From assembly GCF_036346295.1 (NCBI RefSeq), contig NZ_CP107819.1:7254001-7318000 (forward strand): 64,000 bases of DNA, in the 5' to 3' direction. This document shows, one piece after another, positions 35,022 to 43,256 of this stretch. Made by a program: the position numbers and the translations under genes. Positions within the stretch are counted from its first letter, which is position 1; each line of letters starts with the position of its first letter. The notes below the pieces were generated by a model. It worked only from the letters and a program-made list of their open reading frames with translations. It was not told the DNA's origin and did not search any database. The stretch comes from Streptomyces sp. NBC_00536. Lineage in GTDB: Bacteria; Actinomycetota; Actinomycetes; Streptomycetales; Streptomycetaceae.

Positions 35022-35202
35022 GGTGGGTTCACTCCTGTGGCGGGGAAGGTGATGCTCGGGCGTCGCAAGGGGCGGCCGCCGGATCTCTCCGACGACCGCC
35101 CCTGGTCGTTCCGGGCCAGTGAACCCGGACGGCGGCCCGCGCGGCCAACCGGATCCCGCCCTCTCCCTCGCACGTGTTCCGAGATTCCCACGGGAGGGTG
35201 AC

Positions 35203-35225
35203 GATCACCGTATGAGGTGATCACC
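35203..35225. promoter_or_regulatory. Inverted repeat near the 3' end of the alpha-galactosidase gene
   Basis: GATCACC (35203-35209) and GGTGATC (35216-35222) form a dyad, and the right arm extends to the palindrome GGTGATCACC (35216-35225). It lies between the promoter side of the prenyl operon (start 35021) and the end of the galactosidase gene (35288), so an operator for the former is possible. No gene is seen in 35022-35287. Confidence 0.3.
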
Positions 35226-35287
35226 GCAGGGTCCGGTGGTGTACCCGTGGGCCCGAAGTTCCTCCCGCGCGGGGAGCGTCACACGCG

Positions 35288-37024
35288 TCAGACCGGCATG
35301 GCCCAGGTCTGGTCGATCCGGTGGTCACCGCAGTCGGCCAGCCGCAGCCGCCCGGTGGCGTCGGCGGCGGCCGGAGCCTGGAGGCACTGCCCGGTGCCGC
35401 TCTCGACCAGCGAGCCGTCGTGCTGCGCCATCCAGTGCCGGGCGCTCCGGGCCGTCACCCCGGCCTCCGCGGCCTCCCCCGGCTCCTCGGCCGGGCAGGC
35501 CGCCAGCTCCACCGGCGCGCCCGGCCCGGCCGCGGTCAGGCACTTGCCCGCCAGCCGCAGGGTCGCGTCCTGGCCCACCACCCACCGCTGGTCGTCGCCA
35601 CCGGTGCAGGGCGACATCACGACCGCGCCCACGCCCGCCGTGTTCACCCCGTCCAGGCAGCGGGCGCCGTCACCGGTGATCTGCCCGGTGGGCACCGCGT
35701 CGCCGCAGCCCGCGCCCGGGGTCAGCCGCCAGACCGCCGTGCCGTGCGCCTCCACCGTGCCGGTCAGGGTGTGCGCGACCTGCTTGCGCGCCCCCGACCA
35801 CAGGTCCTGGGCGGTCACCGCGCACCCGTTCGTTCCGAGGTCGGCGAGCGGCAGCGACACCTCCCGCGCGCCGCCCGACCGGTTCAGCACGGCCACGGCG
35901 CGGTCGCCGTCCTGCAGCGGACGTACCAGGACGTCGAAGGCGTCACCCGAGGAGACGACGGCTCCCTGACGGCCCATCGGGTCCTGGTCCAGCGCGATCA
36001 GCCGGTCGTTGCCGAGCGCGTCCAGTCCGCCCGGCGTCAGCTTGGAGACGTCCGAGGAGACGATGAACGGCGCCGCCATCATGGCCCACAGCGCCACCTG
36101 GCTGCGCCCCTCCGCGTCGGTGAGGCCGGGCGCCCCGGCGAGCAGGAAGTCCGGGTCGTTCCAGTTGCCGGGGCTCGCGTAGCGGGTGAGCCAGCGGTTG
36201 TAGCCGTAGTTGCCCAGCACCGAGGCCCAGCGCGAGGTGGCCGGTGCGGCCGGCTTGTAGACCTGGATGTCCTTGCCCTCGCGCCACAGCTGTCCGCTCT
36301 CGCCGACCCAGCCGAGCACCTTGTGCCAGTCGGCGCTGCCCCATTCGCCCTTCTGGAAGTAGGCGGGGGCGGAGGCCGAGAGCACCATGGCGCGGCCGCT
36401 GGCGCGCAGGGCGCGGGCGACGGCCGCGTACGCGTCGCGGTAGGCCTGCTCCTTCGTGGTGCCGGTCGGCACGTGGAGGTTGCAGCCGTCCATCTTGACG
36501 TAGTCGACCTTCCAGGACGCGAACAGCCGGGCGTCCTGCGCGAAGTGGTCCGGGCCGCCGCCCTTCGGCGTACCGCTGCCGGGGTAGCGCTCGCAGGTGA
36601 GGTACCCGGCGTCCTCGTAGATGCCGAATTTGAGCCCCTTGCCGTGCAGGTACTCGCCGAGCCAGGCCATGCCGTGCGGGAACTTCGCCCGGTCGGTGAC
36701 CAGGTCGCCGTTCTTGTCCCGGGCCTTGGTCATCCAGCAGTCGTCGACGGTGACCGTGTCGTAGCCCTTGGCGGCGAGTCCGGTCGTGACGAGGGCGTCG
36801 GCGTTGGCGACGACGGTCCGCTCGTCGATGGCGCACATGTAGTGCGCCCAGTTGTTCCAGCCCATGGGCGGGGTGAGCGCGAGCGGGGTTTCGGACGTCG
36901 CGCGGGGCTCGGCGGGCCGGGCGGGCCCGGCGGACAGGGCCGCGGCGGGAACGGACGCGAGCGGGAGCGCGAGCAGGGCGGCCGCGATGAGACAGGGGAG
37001 CGACGCACGCAGGCGAGGCGGCAC
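35288..37024 (-). CDS. Secreted alpha-galactosidase, GH27 with C-terminal ricin-type lectin domain
   Basis: A 578-residue exported enzyme. The signal peptide (about 1-31) has Arg residues, LIAAALLALPLASVPAAALS and Ala-x-Ala. The GH27 barrel starts at LTPPMGWNNW. The nucleophile Asp lies in DYVKMDGCN and the acid/base Asp in NWNDPDFL. TVDDCW and YEDAGYLTC are conserved substrate-site strands. After about residue 450, a ricin B-like trefoil (CLDGV, DQRWVV, CLTAAG, CLQAP, QTWAM) would bind galactose or polysaccharide. It should release terminal alpha-1,6-galactose from galactomannans or raffinose-type sugars. It stands alone, with no sugar regulator beside it other than the divergent TetR gene. 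Confidence 0.93.
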   Translation of the reverse strand: MPPRLRASLPCLIAAALLALPLASVPAAALSAGPARPAEPRATSETPLALTPPMGWNNWAHYMCAIDERTVVANADALVTTGLAAKGYDTVTVDDCWMTKARDKNGDLVTDRAKFPHGMAWLGEYLHGKGLKFGIYEDAGYLTCERYPGSGTPKGGGPDHFAQDARLFASWKVDYVKMDGCNLHVPTGTTKEQAYRDAYAAVARALRASGRAMVLSASAPAYFQKGEWGSADWHKVLGWVGESGQLWREGKDIQVYKPAAPATSRWASVLGNYGYNRWLTRYASPGNWNDPDFLLAGAPGLTDAEGRSQVALWAMMAAPFIVSSDVSKLTPGGLDALGNDRLIALDQDPMGRQGAVVSSGDAFDVLVRPLQDGDRAVAVLNRSGGAREVSLPLADLGTNGCAVTAQDLWSGARKQVAHTLTGTVEAHGTAVWRLTPGAGCGDAVPTGQITGDGARCLDGVNTAGVGAVVMSPCTGGDDQRWVVGQDATLRLAGKCLTAAGPGAPVELAACPAEEPGEAAEAGVTARSARHWMAQHDGSLVESGTGQCLQAPAAADATGRLRLADCGDHRIDQTWAMPV

Positions 37025-37178
37025 GGAGACTCCTTGACGTGGGGCGTACCGACAGGGACTGTCGTGCGCCCAGTGCAGCGGTGCGATTACCCAGTGTCAA
37101 CACAAGCCGATGGGTGCGGCTCAATGACCAGCAATATGGCCGCAGTCGGCGGCGGGCGCGGCACGTGTCACCGCACTG

Positions 37179-37207
37179 GCGATACATCGTATGTTACGGT
37201 GTATCGC
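37179..37207. promoter_or_regulatory. TetR operator abutting the start codon
   Basis: GCGATACA (37179-37186) and TGTATCGC (37200-37207) are perfect arms around an AT-richer centre containing TATGTT, a plausible -10 element. The right arm touches the ATG at 37208, leaving no room for a ribosome site. This suggests autorepression and a leaderless transcript. Confidence 0.7.
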
Positions 37208-37861
37208 ATGCCGAGACGCTCCATGGCCCTGGACCGGGCCACTCCCGAAGTCATCGCCGTGGCCGCCCTGCGGATCCTCGACGACGAAGGACCCGCCGCC
37301 CTGAGCTTCCGCGCCCTCGGCGACCGGCTCGGCGTCTCGCACGCCACCGTCCAGCGCCGTTGCAACGACCTCGCGGGCCTCCTCGACCTGTGCACCGAAC
37401 ACCTCGCCGCCCAACTGCCCGAAGTGCCGGACGGGACCGGCTGGGCCGAGGCCACCGAACTCCGCTTCACCCGCTTCTACCAGCTGCTCACCGCTCACCC
37501 CGGGCTGCTGGTGCTGCGCGGCGGCCGCCCGTGGCTCGGCCGGCAGCTGCTGGCCCGGCTCGTCGAACCGGCCATCGCCCACAGCATCGCCGCCGGGATG
37601 ACCGCCGCCGAGGCGATGACCTGCTACCGCCGGATGTACCTGCTCACCCTCGGCAGCGCCGCCTTCGTCGACCACCGCGACCCGGAAGGCGCCACCCAGG
37701 CCTCCCGGGCCGCGCTGGCCGCGCTCGACCCGGCCCGCTTCCCCGCGCTGAGCGGCGCGGTGGCCGACGTACTGCCCTCCCTCACCGACCACGAGGTGTA
37801 CTACGGCGCCCTGCGCCAGCTGATCGCGGCGGCCGACCCGGGGGGCGCGCCGCGGCCCTGA
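37208..37861 (+). CDS. TetR-family transcriptional regulator
   Basis: A 217-residue TetR-type repressor. The N-terminal HTH spans VIAVAALRILDDEGP to FRALGDRLGVSHATVQRRC, and the helical C-terminal domain resembles the TetR_C group of tetracycline-repressor-like proteins (ligand-binding half). The first base of its ATG directly follows a perfect operator dyad, and no Shine-Dalgarno sequence is present. It lies 32 bases before a serine/threonine dehydratase gene and is divergent from the alpha-galactosidase, so either could be its target; the dehydratase is the likelier one as it is probably cotranscribed. Confidence 0.85.
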   Translation: MPRRSMALDRATPEVIAVAALRILDDEGPAALSFRALGDRLGVSHATVQRRCNDLAGLLDLCTEHLAAQLPEVPDGTGWAEATELRFTRFYQLLTAHPGLLVLRGGRPWLGRQLLARLVEPAIAHSIAAGMTAAEAMTCYRRMYLLTLGSAAFVDHRDPEGATQASRAALAALDPARFPALSGAVADVLPSLTDHEVYYGALRQLIAAADPGGAPRP

Positions 37862-37893
37862 CCTCCGACAGCAACGAACGGAGCACCACCAGC

Positions 37894-38814
37894 ATGGAAA
37901 CCCAGCTCGACTACGCCGCCGTCCGGGCCGCCGCCGACCGGATCGCCGGAGCCGTCCGCCCCGCCGCCGTCGTCCCCGCCGCCGAGGGCATCTGGTACGC
38001 CCTGGAGTACCTCCAGCACACCGGCTCCTTCAAGGCGCGCGGCGCCCGCAACTTCCTCGCCGCCCACCGCGCGGCGGGCACCCTGCCGGGAGCGGGCGTC
38101 ACCATAGCCTCCGGCGGCAACGCCGGACTGGCCTGCGCGTGGGCCGCCCGCGCCCAGGGCGTCCCGGCCACCGTCTTCCTCCCGGAGACGGCCCCGCGGG
38201 TCAAGGTCGAGCGACTGCGCGGCTACGGGGCCGAGGTCCGGCTCGTCGGCGACCGGTACGCCGAAGCGCTGGCCGCCTGCCAGGACTTCGCCGCCGCCAC
38301 CGGCGCGCTGAGCAGCCACGCCTACGACCACCCGCTGATCGCGGCGGGCGCGGGCACCCTGCTCGACGAGATCCGGGCGGCGCTGCCGGGCCTGGACGCG
38401 GTCGTCGTCGCGGTCGGCGGCGGCGGGCTCTTCGCCGGTGTCGCCACCGCCGCGCGCGAGCACGGCGTACGGGTGATCGCGGCCGAACCCGAGAACTCCC
38501 GTGCGCTGAACGCCGCCCTGACGGCGGGTCACGTGGTCGACGTACCCGTGGAGTCGGTGGCCGCCGACTCGCTCGGCGCCACCCGGGCCTCCGAGGACGC
38601 CCTGGCGGCGGCCCGGCACGAGAGCGTCACCTCGGTACTGGTCCCCGACGCGGGGATCACCGCCGCCCGCCGGGCGCTGTGGGAGGACCACCGGATCGTG
38701 GTCGAGGCGGGCGCGGCGACCGCGCTCGCGGCGCTGCGGGTCCTGCCCGCCCGGCCGGGCGAGCGGGTCGCCGTCGTGCTGTGCGGAGCGAACACCGACC
38801 CCGCGGACCTCTGA
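37894..38814 (+). CDS. Serine/threonine dehydratase (fold-type II PLP enzyme)
   Basis: A 306-residue PLP enzyme of the tryptophan-synthase-beta fold. The Schiff-base lysine lies in HTGSFKARGA, the substrate loop is ASGGNAGLA, and the phosphate cradle is VGGGGLFAG. VLCGANTDP near the end fits the cofactor-ring contact. There is no C-terminal ACT regulatory domain, so it is the short catabolic/serine-racemase-like type rather than feedback-controlled IlvA. It should convert Thr to 2-oxobutyrate or Ser to pyruvate. GGAGCACC precedes ATG 37894. It follows the TetR gene and is probably in one transcript. Confidence 0.87.
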   Translation: METQLDYAAVRAAADRIAGAVRPAAVVPAAEGIWYALEYLQHTGSFKARGARNFLAAHRAAGTLPGAGVTIASGGNAGLACAWAARAQGVPATVFLPETAPRVKVERLRGYGAEVRLVGDRYAEALAACQDFAAATGALSSHAYDHPLIAAGAGTLLDEIRAALPGLDAVVVAVGGGGLFAGVATAAREHGVRVIAAEPENSRALNAALTAGHVVDVPVESVAADSLGATRASEDALAAARHESVTSVLVPDAGITAARRALWEDHRIVVEAGAATALAALRVLPARPGERVAVVLCGANTDPADL

Positions 38815-38857
38815 CCCCACCCCGCCGTCAAGGCCGCCCATCACGCCGGAAGACCGC

Positions 38858-39502
38858 TCACTTCCGCCAGAAGAGGTGGTGCTTCACCCCGCTCGGGCTG
38901 GGAACGACCTCCAGGTGGAACCGGTCGAGCAGCTCTTCGGGGGACTCCCAGAGCCGTACCCCGGACCCGAGCTTCACCGGCGAGACCACCACGTGCAGGG
39001 TGTCGACGAGATCGGCGTCGAGGAACTCGCGGATGGTGGTGGCCCCGCCGCCGAGCCGGACGTCCTTGCCCCGCGCCGCCTCCCGGGCCCGCTCCAGGAC
39101 CGCGTCCGGGTCGCCGTCGACGAAGTGGAACGTGGTGTCGGACAGGGTCAGGGAGGGCCGCTCGTGGTGGGTCAGCACGAACACCGGGGTGTGGAACGGG
39201 GGCTCCTCACCCCACCAGCCCTGCCACTCGTGGTCCTGCCAGGGCCCGCGCTGGGGGCCGAACTTGTTGCGGCCCATGATCTCGGCGCCGATGTTGTGCG
39301 CGAAGTCGCGGACGAGGTGGTCGTCCAGCCCGCGGCTCCCGCCGGGATCCGTGCGCATGGGCCAGCTCGCCGTGGCTCCGGCCCAGGCGAACATCTCTCC
39401 GGGATCGGCGTGACCGAACGGCCTCTCCAGGGTCTGGTCCTCACCGGCACCGAACCCGTCACTGGAGACGGTGAAGTTCTGGACCTTCAAGAGCTGGGAC
39501 AC
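38858..39502 (-). CDS. Dihydrofolate-reductase-like (RibD C-terminal) protein
   Basis: A 214-residue protein of the RibD C-terminal/dihydrofolate reductase superfamily, the YwjB-like group that is very common in actinobacteria. LQVQNFTVSSDGF-type N-terminus, MGRNKF (NADPH-side helix), VFVLTHH, GGGATTIREFL and the terminal HLEVVPSPSGVKHHLF are visible. It probably binds NADPH, but the substrate is unknown and it is unlikely to be the folate-pathway enzyme. GTG start at 39502 with AGGA upstream. It converges on the dehydratase gene and diverges from a GNAT gene. Confidence 0.8.
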   Translation of the reverse strand: MSQLLKVQNFTVSSDGFGAGEDQTLERPFGHADPGEMFAWAGATASWPMRTDPGGSRGLDDHLVRDFAHNIGAEIMGRNKFGPQRGPWQDHEWQGWWGEEPPFHTPVFVLTHHERPSLTLSDTTFHFVDGDPDAVLERAREAARGKDVRLGGGATTIREFLDADLVDTLHVVVSPVKLGSGVRLWESPEELLDRFHLEVVPSPSGVKHHLFWRK

Positions 39503-39584
39503 GTGTTCCTCCTGTGGTGTCGACGACAGGGGTGAGACTCGCCGGACCGGGAAAACTCATCGCGGCGCACGTACCCTTCCTCAG

Positions 39585-40082
39585 GTGACGAAGACCGTGA
39601 CGTACGTCGAGATGACCGACCCGGGCCGGCTCGTTCCCGGTGTTCCGGTCCCGGGACTGGCGCTCGTCGCCATTGAGAGGGAACTGTCTCTGGTTCCGGA
39701 CCTGATGGCCAGGATCGGCGCGCCGTACCAGTGGCGCAGCGCCCACCGCGGCCCGCGGGAGTGGCAGGCCTGGTTCGCCGAGCACCCCGGCCGGACGTGC
39801 AGGCTGCTGACCCTGGCGGACGAGCCGGCGGGCGTGGTCTGTTACGACCTCCACCCGGGCGGCGACGTCCAGATCAGGACGTTCGGGCTGCTGCCGGAGT
39901 TCACCGGCAGGGGGCTGGGCGGCCACGCGCTGACGCTCGCGATCCGGGAGGGCTGGAACCTGGTACCGGACGTGCGCCGGGTGTGGCTGCACACCTCGTC
40001 GGCGGACAACCCGAACGCACTGCCCAACTACCACCGCCGCGGGTTCCGCACCTTCAGGACCGAGGACGGGGACGGGGACTAG
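39585..40082 (+). CDS. GNAT-family N-acetyltransferase (small)
   Basis: A 165-residue single-domain GNAT. The acetyl-CoA pyrophosphate loop is LPEFTGRGLGGHAL (about 100-113), then VRRVWLHTSSADNPNALPNYHRRGF, a conserved end in which His and Asn residues shape the active site. The acceptor is unknown. The GTG at 39585 lacks a clear ribosome site. A later in-frame start (ATG at 39612) is possible and would remove nine residues. Confidence 0.78.
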   Translation: MTKTVTYVEMTDPGRLVPGVPVPGLALVAIERELSLVPDLMARIGAPYQWRSAHRGPREWQAWFAEHPGRTCRLLTLADEPAGVVCYDLHPGGDVQIRTFGLLPEFTGRGLGGHALTLAIREGWNLVPDVRRVWLHTSSADNPNALPNYHRRGFRTFRTEDGDGD

Positions 40083-40125
40083 CCGGAACGGGAACCCGTG
40101 CGCGGCGGGCGGGCACCGCGGCCGG

Positions 40126-40536
40126 TCAGGAGCCCTGGGCGTCCTTGACCGCCTGCTCGCCGATCCGCCGTTCGGCCTCGGCCCAGGTGATCGGGAGCTC
40201 CGCGACGGAGGCGTCCCAGAACACGAACGTGGAACCGCTCATCGTGGGGCGCATCGCCTTCATGATCGAGCGGTGCGGTTCCGTCGTGACGAAGGCCGTG
40301 AGCTGCTCGCGGCTCTCCCACGCGGACAGCGTCTGGAACGTCCGCTTGAACGGCCGGGCGACGAGCGAGGCGCCGAAGGCGCCCGGGGCCTTGCGGACCT
40401 GACGCCACGCCGCGAGTGAGTTGAGGAAGAACCGCGGCACGTCCTTGAGGCTGCGGACCTCGAAGCGCGACGCCATGATCAGCGCGGACTCGTGTCCTTC
40501 GGGCGAGTTGGGGACGGTCCAGGGCAGGGTCGGCAC
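40126..40536 (-). CDS. DUF3291-like / monooxygenase-fold small protein
   Basis: A 136-residue protein with a dimeric alpha/beta-barrel (ferredoxin-like) look: SLKDVPRFFLNSLAAWRQV, then KRTFQTLSAWESREQLTAFV and a C-terminal FWDASVAELPITWAEAERRI. Proteins of this type are annotated DUF3291 or spheroidene-monooxygenase-like, and bind small hydrophobic ligands or heme. No catalytic residue can be assigned. The GTG follows AGGAG at 7 bases. Monocistronic, on the strand opposite to its neighbours. Confidence 0.6.
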   Translation of the reverse strand: MPTLPWTVPNSPEGHESALIMASRFEVRSLKDVPRFFLNSLAAWRQVRKAPGAFGASLVARPFKRTFQTLSAWESREQLTAFVTTEPHRSIMKAMRPTMSGSTFVFWDASVAELPITWAEAERRIGEQAVKDAQGS

Positions 40537-40749
40537 GGCAGGACTCCTCGACGGTCGCGTCGCACTGGCGGGCGACCCGACGATCTTTGCAAGCCACGGC
40601 CTGATCCGCCAGGGAATCAGCCAGACCGGCAGTAAATGGCCATCGTCAGGCGGAAGTGGACGCTCCTGTTCGATGAAGTCCGCACCGTCCGCGAGCCGGG
40701 GGCGACGGTGGAGGTCTGCAGGGGTAAAGCGGTTTTGCGGTGTGCTGGG

Positions 40750-40847
40750 TAAAGCGCATTAGTGCACTCCTTCCTGAACTGTCGCACGACCTTTGTTATC
40801 GAATCGATACCACTGTGAGGTGAATGCCAACTAAAGCGCATCAGTCC
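40750..40847. promoter_or_regulatory. Operator-like boxes upstream of the ABC importer operon
   Basis: TAAAGCGCATTAGTGCA (from 40750) and TAAAGCGCATCAGTCCA (from 40832) are near-identical direct repeats whose core, TAAAGCGCATTA, is an imperfect palindrome with central GCGC as in LacI-family operators. A related TAAAGCGGTTTTG lies at about 40723. Between them TATCGA-A-TCGATA (40797-40809) is a separate perfect dyad. The gap 40537-41025 otherwise holds only a doubtful 38-codon frame at 40636-40752. No regulator gene is adjacent. Confidence 0.5.
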
Positions 40848-41025
40848 AGGTCGGAGCCCTATTGATTCGACGGCTGCGGAGCTGTATGGAGCCTGCCCGT
40901 CGCGATTCGGTACGTACGGCCATCCGGCCTCCGGGACCTCGGACTCATTGACGCGATCTTGATTTCGGACGACCGTGGGCATCGCTCTCCGGCAGTGAGG
41001 CCGGAACTCCCCGAAGGCGGCGACG

Positions 41026-42348
41026 ATGACCCGTTCGAACCTGACCCGTTTGGCCATTGCCGTGGCTCTGGCCGGCGCCCTCTCCGGGTGCGGGCTGAGC
41101 GGCGGCGGGGACGTGAAGGAGGCAGAGAAGACGGGCAAGGTGGCCGGTGAGATCACTTTCCGGACGCTCCAGCTGAAGCCGAAGTTCACGGGGTACGTCC
41201 AGGGCGTCATCGACGCCTTCGAGACGAAGTACCCGGACGTCAAGGTGAAGTGGGAGGACGTCCCCGGCGACGGCTACAACGAGAAGCTCGTCGCCGACGC
41301 CCAGGCAGGGGCGCTCCCCGACGTCGTGAACCTCTCCACCGACTCCTTCCAGCTCCTCGGCGACCGCGGAATGCTCGCCGATGTGGCGAAGCTCGACGGC
41401 GAGGTGGCCAAGGAGTACGTGCCCGGCTCCTGGGAGCAGTTCAAGCTCCCGGGCAAGGGCGACGGGGTGTTCGCCTACCCGTGGTACGTGACCCCCGAGG
41501 TCCTCACCTACAACAAGGACCTGTTCGTCAAGGCCGGCCTCGATCCGGCCAAGCCACCCACCACCGTCGAGCAGTTCTTCGACTACGCCGAGCGGATCGC
41601 CGCCACGTCGGGCGGCCAGTACTCCGCCTTCATGGCCGACCCCAAGGGCCGTCTGCCCGGGGACTGGCAGAAGATGGGCATCCCGATCCTCAACGCCCCG
41701 CAGGACGCCTTCGTCTTCGACACCGACAAGGCGGTCGCCTGGGTGGAACGGATGAAGGACCTGTACGCCAAGGGCGCGATGCCCAAGGAGTCCCTGCTGA
41801 AGTCGGACGACATCAGCCAGCTCTACGGCGCGGGCAAGCTCGTCTTCGGCCCCGGCTCCCCGGGCTTCATCAAGGACGTCAAGCAGAACTCGCCGCAGGT
41901 CTACGCGCACACCCAGGTCGCGGGCGCGGTCACCGGCACCCTCGGCCACATCGGGATCTACGCCCAGTCCCTCGGCATCAAGAAGGACACCAAGCACCTG
42001 GACGCGGCGACCGAGTTCGCCAAGTGGGTCACCAACGGGCCCAATCAGGTCGCCTTCTCGAAGAACGCCACCATCTACCCGTCCAACGCCAAGGGCCTGG
42101 CCGACCCGTACTTCGCGGACCGGGGCGACGGCACGGACGCCGAGACGACGGCCCGCGCGGTCGGCGCCGAATCGCTGAAGACGGCCCAGCTCGACGCCAA
42201 CACCCCCGTCCAGTGGACCAACCAGGTCGGCGACGCGGTGGTCCGGGAGGTGCAGAAGGCGATCAACGGGGAGCAGGACGCCCGTACCGCGATGAAGAAG
42301 GCGCAGGAGGAAGCGAACCGGCTGCTCGCCAAGTCGGCGCAGAAATGA
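41026..42348 (+). CDS. ABC transporter sugar-binding lipoprotein (family 1)
   Basis: A 440-residue extracellular solute-binding protein. The signal ends in the lipobox LSGC with Cys22 as the lipidated residue. ITFRTLQLKPKFTGYV, VNLSTDSFQLLGDRG, AYPWYVTPEVLTYNKDLF and FGPGSPGF are typical of carbohydrate-binding family 1 proteins. Ligand: presumably an oligosaccharide, and the alpha-mannosidase at the end of the operon points to mannose-containing sugars. GAAGG precedes ATG 41026. Its stop overlaps the start of the first permease (ATGA). The ATPase is absent from the operon, as is usual in Streptomyces where one MsiK-type ATPase serves many importers. Confidence 0.92.
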   Translation: MTRSNLTRLAIAVALAGALSGCGLSGGGDVKEAEKTGKVAGEITFRTLQLKPKFTGYVQGVIDAFETKYPDVKVKWEDVPGDGYNEKLVADAQAGALPDVVNLSTDSFQLLGDRGMLADVAKLDGEVAKEYVPGSWEQFKLPGKGDGVFAYPWYVTPEVLTYNKDLFVKAGLDPAKPPTTVEQFFDYAERIAATSGGQYSAFMADPKGRLPGDWQKMGIPILNAPQDAFVFDTDKAVAWVERMKDLYAKGAMPKESLLKSDDISQLYGAGKLVFGPGSPGFIKDVKQNSPQVYAHTQVAGAVTGTLGHIGIYAQSLGIKKDTKHLDAATEFAKWVTNGPNQVAFSKNATIYPSNAKGLADPYFADRGDGTDAETTARAVGAESLKTAQLDANTPVQWTNQVGDAVVREVQKAINGEQDARTAMKKAQEEANRLLAKSAQK

Positions 42349-43256
42349 CGGCGAAGCGGGACGCCGGTGCCGAGCCGGGACTGATCCACCGCCGGTGGTG
42401 GACCCCCTATCTCTTCCTCGCGCCCGGCCTGGTCATGGTCGTGCTGTTCAGCCTCTGGCCCTTCGTCAACACCGTGATCCTCTCCTTCACGGACGCCCAG
42501 ATCCTGCGCGGCGGCGGCTTCGTCGGCTTCGACAACTACAGCCGCGCCTTCGCCGACCCCGACTTCTGGGTCGCCACCGGAAACAGCGTGCTGTACCTGG
42601 TGGTCGTCGTCCCGTGCCTGGTCTTCCTGCCGCTGGCCCTCGCGGTCCTGGTCCAGGCGAAGATCCCGGGCATCGGCTTCTTCCGGTCGGCCTTCTACAC
42701 CCCGGTGATCGCCTCGGCCGTGGTCGTCGGCCTGATCTGGCAGTGGGTGCTGCGCAGCGACGGCCTGGTCAACACGGTCTTCCAGAAGACCGGCTTCCTC
42801 TCCGGTCCGATCCCGTTCCTGACCGACAGCGCCATGCTGCTGTTCTCGGCGATGATCGTGACCGTCTGGAAGGGCCTCGGCTACTACATGGTCTTCTACC
42901 TAGCAGCCCTCGGGAACGTCTCCACCTCCCTCTACGAGGCGGCCGCGATCGACGGCGCGGGGCCGGTCCGGCGGTTCTTCAGCATCACCGTCCCCCAGGT
43001 GAAGCCCATGATGCTGCTGGTCGGGACCCTCTCCGCGATCTCCGCCCTGCGCGTCTTCACCGAGATCTACATCCTCGGCGGCGAGAGCGGCGGTCCCGGC
43101 GGCGGCGCCCGCACCCTGCCCTTCCTCATCCGGCAGGTCGGCCTCGGCTTCTCCGGCGAGACCGGTTACGCGGCCGCCATCTCCATCCTGCTGTTCCTGC
43201 TGACGCTGGTCTTCAGCCTGCTGGGCCGCCGTCTGTCGAAGGGAGACGAGAATTGA
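42345..43256 (+). CDS. ABC sugar transporter permease (MalF type)
   Basis: A 303-residue inner-membrane permease with six hydrophobic segments starting at YLFLAPGLVMVVLFSLWPF. The EAA loop reads YEAAAIDGAGPVRRFFSITVPQ, the coupling site for the shared ATPase. It begins inside the stop codon of the binding-protein gene (ATGA overlap), so translation is coupled. It pairs with the next permease to form the membrane channel. Confidence 0.92.
   Translation: MTAKRDAGAEPGLIHRRWWTPYLFLAPGLVMVVLFSLWPFVNTVILSFTDAQILRGGGFVGFDNYSRAFADPDFWVATGNSVLYLVVVVPCLVFLPLALAVLVQAKIPGIGFFRSAFYTPVIASAVVVGLIWQWVLRSDGLVNTVFQKTGFLSGPIPFLTDSAMLLFSAMIVTVWKGLGYYMVFYLAALGNVSTSLYEAAAIDGAGPVRRFFSITVPQVKPMMLLVGTLSAISALRVFTEIYILGGESGGPGGGARTLPFLIRQVGLGFSGETGYAAAISILLFLLTLVFSLLGRRLSKGDEN

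Noticed and set aside
37894..38814. Feedback-regulated biosynthetic threonine dehydratase (IlvA)
   Set aside because: The protein ends after the catalytic domain and has no C-terminal regulatory region.
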